Translations under genes and position numbers: made by a program
Notes under the pieces: generated by a model
What the model was told of the DNA's origin: nothing
The model's input: the letters and a program-made list of their open reading frames with translations, nothing else
Databases searched by the model: none
Shown here: positions 11,601-24,035 of the stretch, piece by piece
Layout of the letters: the number at the start of each line of letters is the position of its first letter
How positions within the stretch are numbered: the first letter of the stretch is position 1
Assembly: GCA_013350335.1 (NCBI GenBank)
Contig: CM023540.1
Coordinates: 61,749,195-61,813,194, forward strand
DNA length: 64,000 nucleotides
Source of the DNA: Chimonanthus salicifolius
Lineage: Eukaryota; Streptophyta; Magnoliopsida; Laurales; Calycanthaceae
Direction: 5' to 3'

Positions 11601-14600
11601 TATTTACTAGAGGTGGGGCCCAAAAAAGATAGCATGTGTAGGTTGATTGTTTTGTATCATTTTGTTTTGTTTTGTTTTCTTTTTTGGTTTTAAACACCTC
11701 TCTCTCGAGTCATTCAATTTTATACATTTAGTATATAAAAAGTAATATTTGATTCATTTATTGTGGTTCTAGTCTAGTCATGGGATGGTTAAGGTTCCTA
11801 CAAGCTGGCAAGAAAATTGAATGTATGAGACATCCCAACAGTGTAAGCAATTAAGTATGCTTAATGTCTTTCAAGCTTATGTGCATCATTTTCACATTGT
11901 AATCATTGAAAGTTTTGAACTTTTCAGGCTTATCCTATTCCTGTGGCTGTTGAAGAAATTCAAGGTATGGAATTGCCATATTGATGATATCAATGGTTAT
12001 TTAATGGGTAATTGTTTCTACTAGTCAGTTTTTACCATTTCATTAGTTGATGGTTTGATGGCTGGTTGTTTCTGATAACCATTTTCCCATTTAGTTTCTC
12101 TATTAAATTGCTATAATGTTTAGTATGAAATCATTTTATAAAGGAATGAACAACTTCAAAATGCAGATTTATAATTTTCTGCAAAATAGTATGTTCTTTT
12201 GATACTACCATTTGTAATGAAGATATTGTTATGTAATGAAGATATTCTCAGACAACATATTTAACTAATCTGCCACATCATTATGTTTTTAGGATAGGAT
12301 TTTCTTACATTTTCTAATTCTAGGGGATTTTGGAATTTAGATTGTCCTCATTTGGATACTCCAACATCAAAGTCTTTTTGCATTTGCAACTCTTGAATTT
12401 CTCATCTTGAATTGGAGCTCTTTAGAAAAATGTTACTTCTTAAACTCATCAAGCTGAATCCAAACATGTCAAAGAAATTCATTGAAATTTGAACCTTGTA
12501 ATGACCCGACCCGGCCCGGTGTAACGGGTCTGACGGGTAAAATTAATTTAGAAAATGATTGTAATTTAAATTGATTTTTTAGTTTAATTTGATAATTTTA
12601 TTTGGGAAAAACACAATTGAATTTGGGGATTTAATATTAGGCCCTGATTTCACACTTTCTCCCCAATAAGAATTTACAAATTTATCCCCTACGAATTAAA
12701 TTAAGGGAATGGAAAATAAATTATCAACTTAGATTTGAATTCTCCTAAGTTAGAATCCCAATTGGAAATATTCAATTAAGAATGTGAAATCAATAAATAA
12801 GTTCCAATTTTAAGTGTCTAGAATTTAATCGATGATTGACAAAATTAATAAAAGAGAAATAAAGGACAATTTATTAAAATAAATAATTTAAAGGGACCCA
12901 CCTTCGCTGGTCGAATTTAATTGTCCATAATCCTTTCACCGATGGGATTTCTTGTTCAGATTAGACTCTTCTTCTTCCTTGTTCGTTTGGGATTCAAATC
13001 CCTACTTAAATGGAAACTGTCCAAAATCCTTTTACAGATGGGATTCCTTGTTCATATTGGACTCTTCTTCTTCTTTTTTCGTTTGGGACTCAAATCCCTA
13101 CCTAAATGGAAACTGTCCAAAATCCTTTCACCGATGGGATTCCTTTACCAATAGGACTCTCCTCCCTTTAAGAGACCTGCGAACCCTTCCCTTCTTTTAC
13201 CCTTTTCGAAACAGCAAATCTCAACGGAATCGCAGCGGAAACCTCAACAGAAGAAGGGAAAGAAAAACCCCAAATCTCTCTTGAGTTCTTATTCCTCCTC
13301 TCCTCTTTGAAGACCAAGTTTCGGTTCAAGCAGTAGAGTTCGGGACCACCGTGTAACCAGCTTTTGTCGTCTGTTCCCAAATTACAGCAAGTAACAGCAA
13401 ACTTGGGTTCTCAAGGCTAGTTATCTCTTGGAAAGCGTTTGAGTTCATTGTTGGCACTTCACAAACTTCTAGGTGAGGGAAACAATTCACTACATACTTT
13501 TGAACATGATTCCTTATATTATTATGCGTTTAGGCAATGGAAAATATTGTATTTTGTTGTGTGATTGGAATATAATTGTTGGATCTAGAATAGACTGAGT
13601 GTATGTTAATAATGGTTGTGATCCGGTGCTCACTCAAAGTAGTGTAAGGGAGATCTTGGCTAAACATTCTATTGGCCGTGAGGAGACTCAGTCTGCCCGG
13701 ATAATGAAATCTAACCATTAAAGTTATTGAAAGATCCAATAATTTTATATTCGTAGATTGATGATGGTTTGTATGGTATTATTGAATTTTAATCTTGATT
13801 GGGCATGTTTAAATGTTGATTTATATTATCTTGATATTATGATGCTTGGATTACTACATGTTACAATCGAATTATATGCATGTTATGGTAAATGAGATGT
13901 TGGATATGTTACACTCTGCTTAGACTGAAATCCATGAGTTTACAAGCATATTATGAATAATTGAGTATATTTATTGAGCATAGCAATCTCATATTCATAG
14001 CATTGGGTATGAGGGTGCGATCCATGATTGTCATGAAGACCACGACGGTGGTAGTGTTGTTAGCCTCACTTCATGTGGGAAGACCATTATGGTAGATGAG
14101 ATCCGATATCCGTGACAAGTCATGAGGGCTGTTATTTGGTGGTAGGTTGTGTTATCCTCACTTTATGTGGGAAGGCCATTAAGGCGATGTTGTGTTATCC
14201 TCGATTCGTCGGGAAGACCACCAAATATTAGTAGATGGAATAATGGGTCGGAGTATGGCATTTGGCATTGAGCATTGCATTTTGCAAAGGCATGAGCATG
14301 TAACCAATTGTTATGCTTGCTTATTTGAAATATCATTGAGAAAGTAGGAATGACATATGCTATGATTGTGTTATTGTTTTCTTCACTGGGCATGGAGCTC
14401 ATCCCTTACATTGCAGGCAATCGCTTGGACTTGGGTCTGGACGATAATCACAATTGAGCTTAGAAGGCGAGGAGTCGATGAAGAATTCGTAGAAACGCTT
14501 AGTGCAGAATTTATTATTTAGGTTATAAGATGGTCATTTATTTGTTTTGAGACTTTGAGAAACTTATTTATTTGTTTTATTTTTATTTGTGAAAACTTGG

Positions 14601-17600
14601 ATAATAAATTCAAGTATGAATTAATTTTGAGAATGCTTCAATTTGATTGTCATGGGAATATGAGTAAATGATGCGTTTAGGAATCCTTATGTGAGTAATG
14701 TTGTCCCTTTGAGTTATTTGGAAAGCTCAAATGAGATGTTATGTCTTCGTGCAGGTTGTCGGCTTGAGGAATTTTGGTGGCTTGTGAGTGTAATTATGTT
14801 TGTTGAATTTAGCCACGGATTTTTTTTTTTAATGTAAGACCCGTTTAGGGCAGCAGGTGATGTAATTTTGTACATTTAGATCACGCTCGTCTAGGGGTTG
14901 AAAGGCGGGGCGTGACAAACCTCCTTTTGAGTCATTACTTTACATACTCTGTCTGATATTCAAATGCTCAAATGAGCAATGTTCTTGAAAGTTCTTCTCT
15001 AAGGATATACTAGTTTGTATTCATTTAGTTTCATAATGCAAAGTTAATTATGAAAAGATTTTTTTATGTTTTATTTAATTATTTTCTTATGCTAATTCAT
15101 GAATTATCTTATTTTACTTTTTGAATAGCTTATCCTTTAGTCAAAACTCCATGAACTCATTGAAAAACACCAAACTAGATGTGGAAGGAATCCACATTGA
15201 GAAATGGCTGGTAGTACTATTTCTTTGATGAACAATCATTTCTTATTTTTTCTTGGTTTTAAGGCTAAGCACAAACTGTGGTTGGAAATTTGGAATAGTT
15301 GTTCAGATCCACCAAATAAGGAAAGTCAACCCTGCATTCTCCACTAATTCATAGAACCATAAGCAAAAGTATTCTTATTATACAAATATGCTAAAATAGG
15401 AACAAGAGATACGACGAGACTCTCTTTCAAACTGGAGCATAGATGTCCAGTAAGCCCAACTTACTAAGTAGACAATCTAGTTGAGAACGAGAGACAACTT
15501 TAGTTAGCATATCCGCCAGTTGATCCTTGGATTTTGAACTCGCCCGCCTTTAGTCTCCTCGTTGTTAGGTACTCCCCCTTTCGTTCCTCCTCTACTCTTT
15601 TAGAGCTTGTCTCTTCCGGTTCTTGTTGCTTCTTCTTCTGTCGTGGTAGTCAGGTATTTACAGGTTTCGAAGATCAGTACTGCTAGACTCTCAGCCCATG
15701 TTTTTCACCACTTATACTTCAGCATTCACACTACGTCTCTTACACTCATTTTCTGCAACACCATCCTCATTTGCTCTCTCTATTTGACTTGCAGCTTGGC
15801 CGATCTGATATTCACGTTACTGTCGGCTCACCAAACTTAGGCTCCAGAAATTTTTCTCCTTGGTGCTCTCTTTTCCGGATACTATCCTTGCTTTGCTACT
15901 CTTTTATGTTCTACCGTTCTAGATCTAAGAATGTTGTTCTGAGACCCTCTACCTTTAAGTGGTTGTCGCTGAATCCCTTATCTTCTAGGCTTTCCTTGAC
16001 CGCAACTGTACCTAGGAGGTCTTCTTTAGAATGACCCTTTACACGGCTCCAGCGAGCTTCTTTCTTAGGAAGAAAATCCCTTAGACCGGTTTTGGATGGC
16101 CTAAACTTTAGAAGGATAAGGGATGATAAAGTAGATTGGTTAGAGAGGAATTTTAGTGATGATAAGGTAGGCTGGGTCTTTGGACTCGTGGTTCATTTCT
16201 TGGCTTTCTCCAAGATTGAAACTCGCTTGGAATACTCTTCCAGCTGCCATCTTTTGGACCATTTGGAAAGAAAGAAACTCAAAAGTCTTTGAAGGTGAAA
16301 CAACAGATATCAATGATCTTATCCACTTGGTTAATTGGAGGCTTTGCGTTTGGCTTCTTTCGAGCACAAAATTCATCGGTCTTAGACTTAAGGATCTCAT
16401 GCCATCTTGGGATGAATGTATGAATGGTTTTAGAAGGAAGGTGAAACCTAAGAAAAATGGCACCCTCCAGGCCAGAATGTTTTGAAGTTTAATGTTGATG
16501 GGGCTGCTAGAGGAAAGCCGAGTCCGGCGGGGATTGGTGGTGTGCTTAGAAATCATTAGGGAACCACATTAATTTCTTCAATGAATCGGTTGGAACCAAA
16601 GACTCCAATGAGGCAGAAATTCTTAGTATTAGGAGAGCTTTGCACATCTGGAAGTTGTATGGTCGTGGAAAACTCATTATTGAAGGGGATTCGGCAAACA
16701 CAATTAAATGAGCTAAGGGCTAAGTAATACCTCCCTGGAAATTGATCACTGTGGTTAGGGAGATCAGGTTGCTAGTTTTGGGGATGGAAGTTTCCTTTAC
16801 CAAGATCGGCTGGACAACAAATAGAGTGGCAGATTACTTTGCCAAGCTTGGAGTCACTGATCTTTTCCCTGGACTTTTCCAAGCTTGGAGTCACTGATCT
16901 TTTCCCTGGACTTTTCCATCTTTTTTATTAGTGGAGCTTTTCTTGTGTAGTTTATGTTCTTTTTTTTTTTTTCCCTTTTTGTTTTTGGTCTAATCCTGTT
17001 AGACCTCCTTTTGTTTTTGTACGTTCCTTCTTTTAATATATCTATCTTCGTTACTGCTCAAAAAAAAAGATAGCCTAGAGGGAGACAAAGCTCCTGAGCT
17101 AGATGGCTTTAACTTTAGTTTTATCAAGGCTAGTTGGGGTATAGTAGGTCTAAATTTCATTAGGGTCTTCAAAGAGTTTTACCAAGGGAGGATTAACAAA
17201 TGTTTAAAACACTCCTTCATCTCTCTAATTCCAAAAAGGGTAGGCCCTTCAGAATATCCCATTTCAGACCAATCAGCCTGATAGGGTGCAAAGTCTATAA
17301 GCTTCTGGGTAAGGTCTTGGATGAAAGATTAAAAGAGGTATTAGGGGAGATTATAAGTGAAACACAAGGGGCTTTTGTGGAAAATAGACATTCTAGATGG
17401 GGTATTGGTGGCTAACAAACTAATCCACATGAAGAAAAAAGATGGGAAACCCAGCTCGCTCTTCAAGATAGACATGGAAAAGGCTTATGATTTCATGGAT
17501 TGAAGCATTGTTGAATTCTTGTTTGTTTAAATAAGTTTTGGCAACAAGTGGAAAATGTGGATGAAAGCTTGCATAGAGACTACCTCTTATGCAATCATAG

Positions 17601-20600
17601 TGAATGGTTCTGCAATTGACCCCATAGTAGCTGAGAGAGGACTTTGACAAGGCGATCCTTTATCACCCTTCATTTTTACCTTGGTTGGAGAAGGTCTAAA
17701 TAGATTGGTGGAAAAGGCAAAGGAGTTGGGTATAATCAGAGGCTTTAAGGTAACAGAGGAAGGACTGTCTCTGTGAAGCATCTAAAGAGGAAGTAAAGGG
17801 ACATAAAGGCTTCTTGAGGTGCTTTGAATTAGTCTTGGGCCTTAGAATTAACTTAGGAAAAAGTACGATGATGGGAGTGGAGTTGGATCCAGGCGCATTA
17901 AATAGCTTAGCTAAAGAGATGGGTTCTGGAGTTGGGGTAGTAACGTTGAAATACCTAGAGTTTCCTATAAGAGGAAATGCTAGATCAAAAAAGTTTTCGG
18001 CATCAGTGGTGGAAAGGGTACAAAGGAGACTAGAAGGATGTGGCAAACAATATTTGTCTTTAGGAGGTCGCCTTACACTAATTAAATCAGTATTAAAGAA
18101 CCTCCCATTATATTATATGTCGATCTTTGAGATGCCTAGAGGAATTGTAAATAGAATGGAACAACTATTCAGGAATTTCTTATGTAGAGATAAGGAGGGA
18201 AAAAACAAGGTTCACCTTGTTAGATAGTTTGAGGTCGTCAAACCCAAAGGAGGCGGCGGCTTTGGAATAATGCCGCTTAGGATAAGGAACCATGCTGCGT
18301 TAATGGAGTTGGTGGTTCAGGAGGGAAATGAAAGCTTTATGGAGGAAGATCTTATTAGCCAGTTATGGGGTAGAGAACGTAAACAAATGGAATTTGTTGA
18401 AGGAAGTGGCAAGAAAAGGATCACCGGACGGCGTGGTGGAGGATAGGTATGGTTAGCGGTAAGGTAGGCAGTCTTTTTAAAGAAGAATTGTGAATTTTAA
18501 TTGGAAAAGGAGATAGGACTTTCTTATGGAGTGATCTCTGGATAGGAGACAAACCCTTAAAAGAAATTTACCCAAGACTTTTCCAGATATCTAGGAACAT
18601 GCAAACAAGGGTAATGGATTGCTTTAAGATTGAAAGGGGGTTAAGGTGGGGAATAGAGTTTAAAAGGGAACTTAAAGCCTTTGAGCAAGAGAGCCTATCA
18701 GAACTGAAGGGTGTGCTAGGAGCCGTACCTATTTTTCGGAGCATAGCAGATGAACTAATATGGACAGGTGACCATCGGGTTTTATTCAGTTAAGAGCATA
18801 GTGGATTTGGCTAAAAAAGAACTTGTCAATAGGGGTTGCCTGAGCCTTTTAGAATGGATTGGAGTGGCTCTTCCTTGAGTTCAGGCTTTTACTTGGTGCA
18901 ACCTTAAAAAACATATCTTGTCCAAAGTGAAACTCAATAGGAGAGGAATTGGCATGTTCAACGACGACCCTTTTTGTCACCTTTGTGAGAGCAAGAGGAA
19001 GAAGTAGATCATTTGCTAGGAAGCTGTCCAGTTTCGAGACATCTATGGAACAAATTCGCTTCCTTGATGTGAGTATAGTGGGTTCTTCATAGTTCCTTTT
19101 CGGCAATAGTGGACTGTTGGGTAATTTCCAAAGTGGGTCTCAAGTTCAAGATGGCATGGCAGACTATTCCGTTAGACATCCTTTAGTCAATCTAGAATAA
19201 AAGGAACCAAAGAATTTTCGAGAACAAAAGTCTCGACGAAGAGGACATATTCTAGACAGCGAAATGGCGATATGTGCTTGGCTTGCTTCTAATTCGAGAT
19301 TCAAAGGTACTAGATTAGTAGACTTCTACACTTCTTGGGATGGGAAGTTATATGGATCACTTGGGAAAATGACTAAACTCAAAGTTTGGTTTCCCCCATT
19401 TAATGGAACATTTAAGTTTAATGTAGATTGGACTTCACGAAATAAACCTAGACAAGTTGGTGAAAGGTTCCAATCAAGCAGAGTTGTTAGCTATTAGGAG
19501 AGTCTTGATTATGCTGACGGACTGCGGTCATGGTATGTTAACGATTGAAGGCTTTTTTTCCCTTTGAAACCCTAGCGTTCTTGATTCTTCCCCTTTCCCT
19601 TAGCCTTTGTTGCCGCCCCATCCCTACCTCCAAACCCTTACCCGAACTGCCTCGAGTTCCATCCATTCCTTCTCGTGTTGTCGCCCCATCCCAATCGACA
19701 AAACTTAGCCTTGGCCGTCACCCACTTTCCCATTTATTAATCACTACTTCTAAACCATAATCCTAGCCACCACATCTAAACCCTAATCTTAGCCACCAAT
19801 CTAAACCCTAACCCTAGCCCTCACATCTAAACCCTAACCCTAGCTTTCCTACTTCCTTATGGAGTCGCTACTTCCTTGACCATAAATCCTACCCCTTTCT
19901 TCCCTACCCTTGATTTCCACCATCCTCTTGTTCTCCAAACTGTTACCACCTTCCCAAAACAGCCCCATAAACTGTTGTACATTGCTGCCGTACCCTTCTA
20001 AGAACCCCTTTTTGCTTCCCCACACAATCAAGAGTAGATACTACTGCTGTCCTACAATTTTCTCTTACATATTGCTGTCAAACAGTCATCTTGAGCCTTA
20101 TTTCTGATGAAAGAAAAAAATGCTTCTGGGATTTGACAAACCCCTTTCTTTTTAGGGAGTTTCACTGCGAATGTGACTTGGTCTGGATTATTTTATAATC
20201 ATTTATATTAGATTCCAAGGATTGCTTGATTATTTATGACAAGGTTATATTCTTAAATTGCAAATATTGATTTGGACCTTAATTTTAGCCATAACATATT
20301 TAATCATAGTCATTGTATTCCATCTTACTTGCATTAGTGTCTTGGGGTTACTATTTATTTTGTGTTCTGCATCAATTTTGTCATTTAGGTGACTCAATTT
20401 AATGTCCTGCGTCACTGGACTTGGAGTGGTTAACAAGACCGGATTATTTGATGGAGTCCAATGGTGGTTACTACAATCAAAATGGGCCTTGGAAGGCCAG
20501 GACATTTTCCCTGACGTGATCAAGATCCAGTGATGAATCCACTCAATGTGAATCACTGGGCTAATTACATGTCGATTACAACTAACGATATGATGGGGGC

Positions 20601-23600
20601 ATCAAGCCCGATGACTCACATTTAGTGGACCTAGTGGACTTTGACTGGATTTAGGAAATTGCCCTGACCTTTATGGAACATTTTGATCGTGGTAACCCTC
20701 ATTGGACATCATCCCAGTTGGCTACCAGAAGCCCCATGACCCAAATAGTCCCAAATGACCCAATTAAGCCAAGGTGTGACCGAATTAAATCCCAAAACCC
20801 TAAATCCCCCCCCCCCCCCCCCCCCCCACCAACACACAAAAAAAAAAAAAAACTCCCACATTCTCTTTATTTCCCCCCGCACTCCTAAGTCTTCTTTTCA
20901 TGGGCAAGTTTGGCAAGCTAAGGTTTGAATTTCAAATGCCTTGAAGATCTAATGCAACCCTTTTTGCAAGTGGGACTCCTCCTTGGGCGAGTATGAAGTT
21001 AGGATTAGTTTTACTTCTTGCTTTGTCATTGGCTTATTTTTTTTTTCCATTGGTCTTTTGTAATACCAAATTTGAATCCACTATGAGAGTTTGAATTTGG
21101 TAGTGTTTGTGTTGTGGGACCCACTTTAGAGTACATATGGTGTTGTGGGACCCACGTTAGAGTAGAGTTCACCAAAATCTAATTAGTGGTGTAACTGATT
21201 GTAATTGATTAGGTGTCTATATTCCTGTCCTAATTTAGACCCTAGATTAGCTCTTATTCTTTTATAAATTGATGTACCAATTCAGTGTAAACATACAATC
21301 AATACATTCAAAAAAATATTTTTCTCTCCTTCAATATTTTTCTCTTTTCTTTTCCTTGTTTTCATTATCGTTTTCTGCATGGTATCAGCCAAGGAAGGTT
21401 CTTCACCTATATTTATTGTCTCTTCTCTGATTTGGGCGTCACCTTCTATACCATTTTTTTCGGGCGACAATCATCGTCACCGGCGAAGGTTCTATCGTCG
21501 AGGATCCCTCCTTCCCTGCCATTTTTGATAGAGGAATCCATCCATAAGGTTGGATCTCTGTCGTGCTGAACAGTGGGTTTTCTAGCAGATCTCTCTTCCA
21601 GCCCTTTTTTCCGCTCATGGAACTCACATCGTTGGTTTGCTGCTTCGATCGACTGATTCTAGAACTTGCCTGCCTACGACCTCTCCTCTCTAGTTTCACC
21701 CTTGCCTCAGGCCTCCGTCGAAAGGGAAGGTCCCACCTTTCATCACAGGTGGGCCCCTCATTTTGTACAGATCTGTCACTTGGGATGACTGAACCCCCTT
21801 TTTTATGGGTTTTTCCCTTACATCTGGTTGCAGATGGAACCTACACATCCTGGTACTCCTCCACCCCAGTTGCGTCTGCAGCAGGATTCAATCACAGTAG
21901 TTGGTCCCTCATTTCATTACTGGTGGGCCCCTCTGTCTGCTGAGTTTTCCTCCGAGTTGTTGTCTAGGATGTTTGCACCCTCATCTGGGTGGTTTTTTTT
22001 CGATTGATCTGGTTGGCTATCACTTTTCCATCTCTCCATCTTATTCTATTACAATCATCTCTCCCGTGATTCAACATCTACAAGGCTTTTGCCTCGGTTC
22101 GTAACTTGTGGGGCCACATGCAACTTCTTCTTCTCAAATTTATTGCTGGCCTTGGCTTTGGGTCGGTTTATTTGGCTTGTCTTTATTACCACTACTCTCT
22201 AATTGACATTATGGTTGCTGCATCCTCTTCTTCTGGTCCTCCTATTCCGGATGTCGCCTCTTCCGGCTCTCCACAAATTAGTTGGATCATGACGGTATTG
22301 TTAAATGAGACGAATTATTTTGAGTGGTCCCATTCTGCCACAATGTTTTTAACTGCAAAACAACTCTATTCATATATTGATGGTACTACTCTCCAACCGG
22401 CTAAGACTGATCCAACATTCTTCGCTTGGATTGCAAATAACTCCCTGGTTCAAGCTTGGCTTCTTCATTCTATGGAAGCCCATGTGCGGTGTCTCGTCGA
22501 CACCCTTCCAACTGCCAAAGTTGTGTGGGACACTATGAAGACTTTATATTCTGATGGAGATAATTTTGCCTGCATGTATGAATTATCTCAGACTGCTGCA
22601 ACTCTCTGACAGGGGGAGTTGTCTCTCATCCAGTACTATTCGACTATGCAATCTTGTTTGTTAGAGCTTGATCAACTTCAATCTCTTACTTTGAAGGACC
22701 CGATAGATACTCTGAAGTTCCACAAGTATGTTGAGTAGCAATAGATTTTTGGAGTTAACCCTGAATTTGTGCCGACCCGGGCCTAGATTCTTGGGCAACG
22801 GCCTCTCCCCTCTTTAGATGCGGTTTACTCTGCCTTACTTCGAGATGACCGGCGTCGACGTCATCTTGTCATGACTCCACCTCCCGCTGAACGATCTACC
22901 CTGGTCACCACCCATTCTTCTATGCCTTCTCGGGCTCATGGGCATCCAACTTCTCACGGCAAGGATTCCTCGATTGATCCTCGAAGGGACATCAAAGGTT
23001 CACAGAAGAAGGGAACTAAGTTCTGTAGCTACTGAAAGATGACTAACCACAACATTGATTCATGCTCCAAGCTTCATGGGTGACCTAAGCAAGCCTATCT
23101 CTATGCTTTATCTCCTCCTCCTCCTTCATCTGATGTGGTTAGTGATAGTGCTCTTGTGATTCACCAGGACCTTAACTTCATATTGCAACGACTGGATCGT
23201 CTTCAATCATCTGAGGTTTCTAATGCAATCTCCTCTCCTTCAGGTACTGAATCATCTGTCAATCATGCCTCACATCATTTATGGATTGTTGATTCTGGTG
23301 CTACTGACCATATGGCTGGTATGTCCACCCTCTTCTCTTTCTTTTCTCTTATTTCTTGTGGTAAGGTCAAATTAGCGAATGGCTTGTACACTGATACTGT
23401 CGGGAACCCCAGTTTCTCCTCATTTGGATCTTCCCTATGTTTTGCATGTTTCACATCTATCCCGCAATTTGTTATTTGTTAGTGCCTTGACTAAATATTT
23501 GAATTGCTCAGTCACTTTTGTTCCCTCTCATTTTGTTTTCCAAGATCTGACTACGATAGTAGGTGTTGGGTGGTGGTCATGTTTTGTGACAATCATGTAG

Positions 23601-23995
23601 CCATCACCTTTGCCTCCAATCCAATATTTCATTAGCGGACTAAGCACATTGAAGTTAATTACCATTTTATTCGACATCATATTTCCCTAAGGCTCCAATG
23701 TGAGTTCGAGTTTTGTGAGGCTTCTCAAGCCAAGGCCCGGACTTCGGTCCAACAAGTACCATGGTTTTCAGAATTATGCTTGTGTCTTATTGGTGGTTTT
23801 AAGACCATTCATCATGTAATCTCTTTTATTTTCATTAATTAAAATCTGGAATTAAAAGAGATTAATCTGAATGTAACGCCCCGCTCCTTCTGCACCCTAA
23901 ACGGGTCGTAACCCGTTTAATTGTAGACTGAACGGGGCGTGATCCAACACAACAATATAACTAACGGGTCTTACGTCACAGATTTGTGGCTGGGG

Positions 23996-24035
<40 letters not shown>

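Noticed and set aside
20806..20852. Poly-C followed by poly-A as a functional G-quadruplex or tail
   Set aside because: Homopolymer runs are error-prone and no element end is attached; recorded only as a composition feature.
21563..22104. ORFs before copia D gag as extra genes
   Set aside because: They lie between the primer binding site and the gag start, and copia B shows only nucleotide-level similarity there; untranslated leader.
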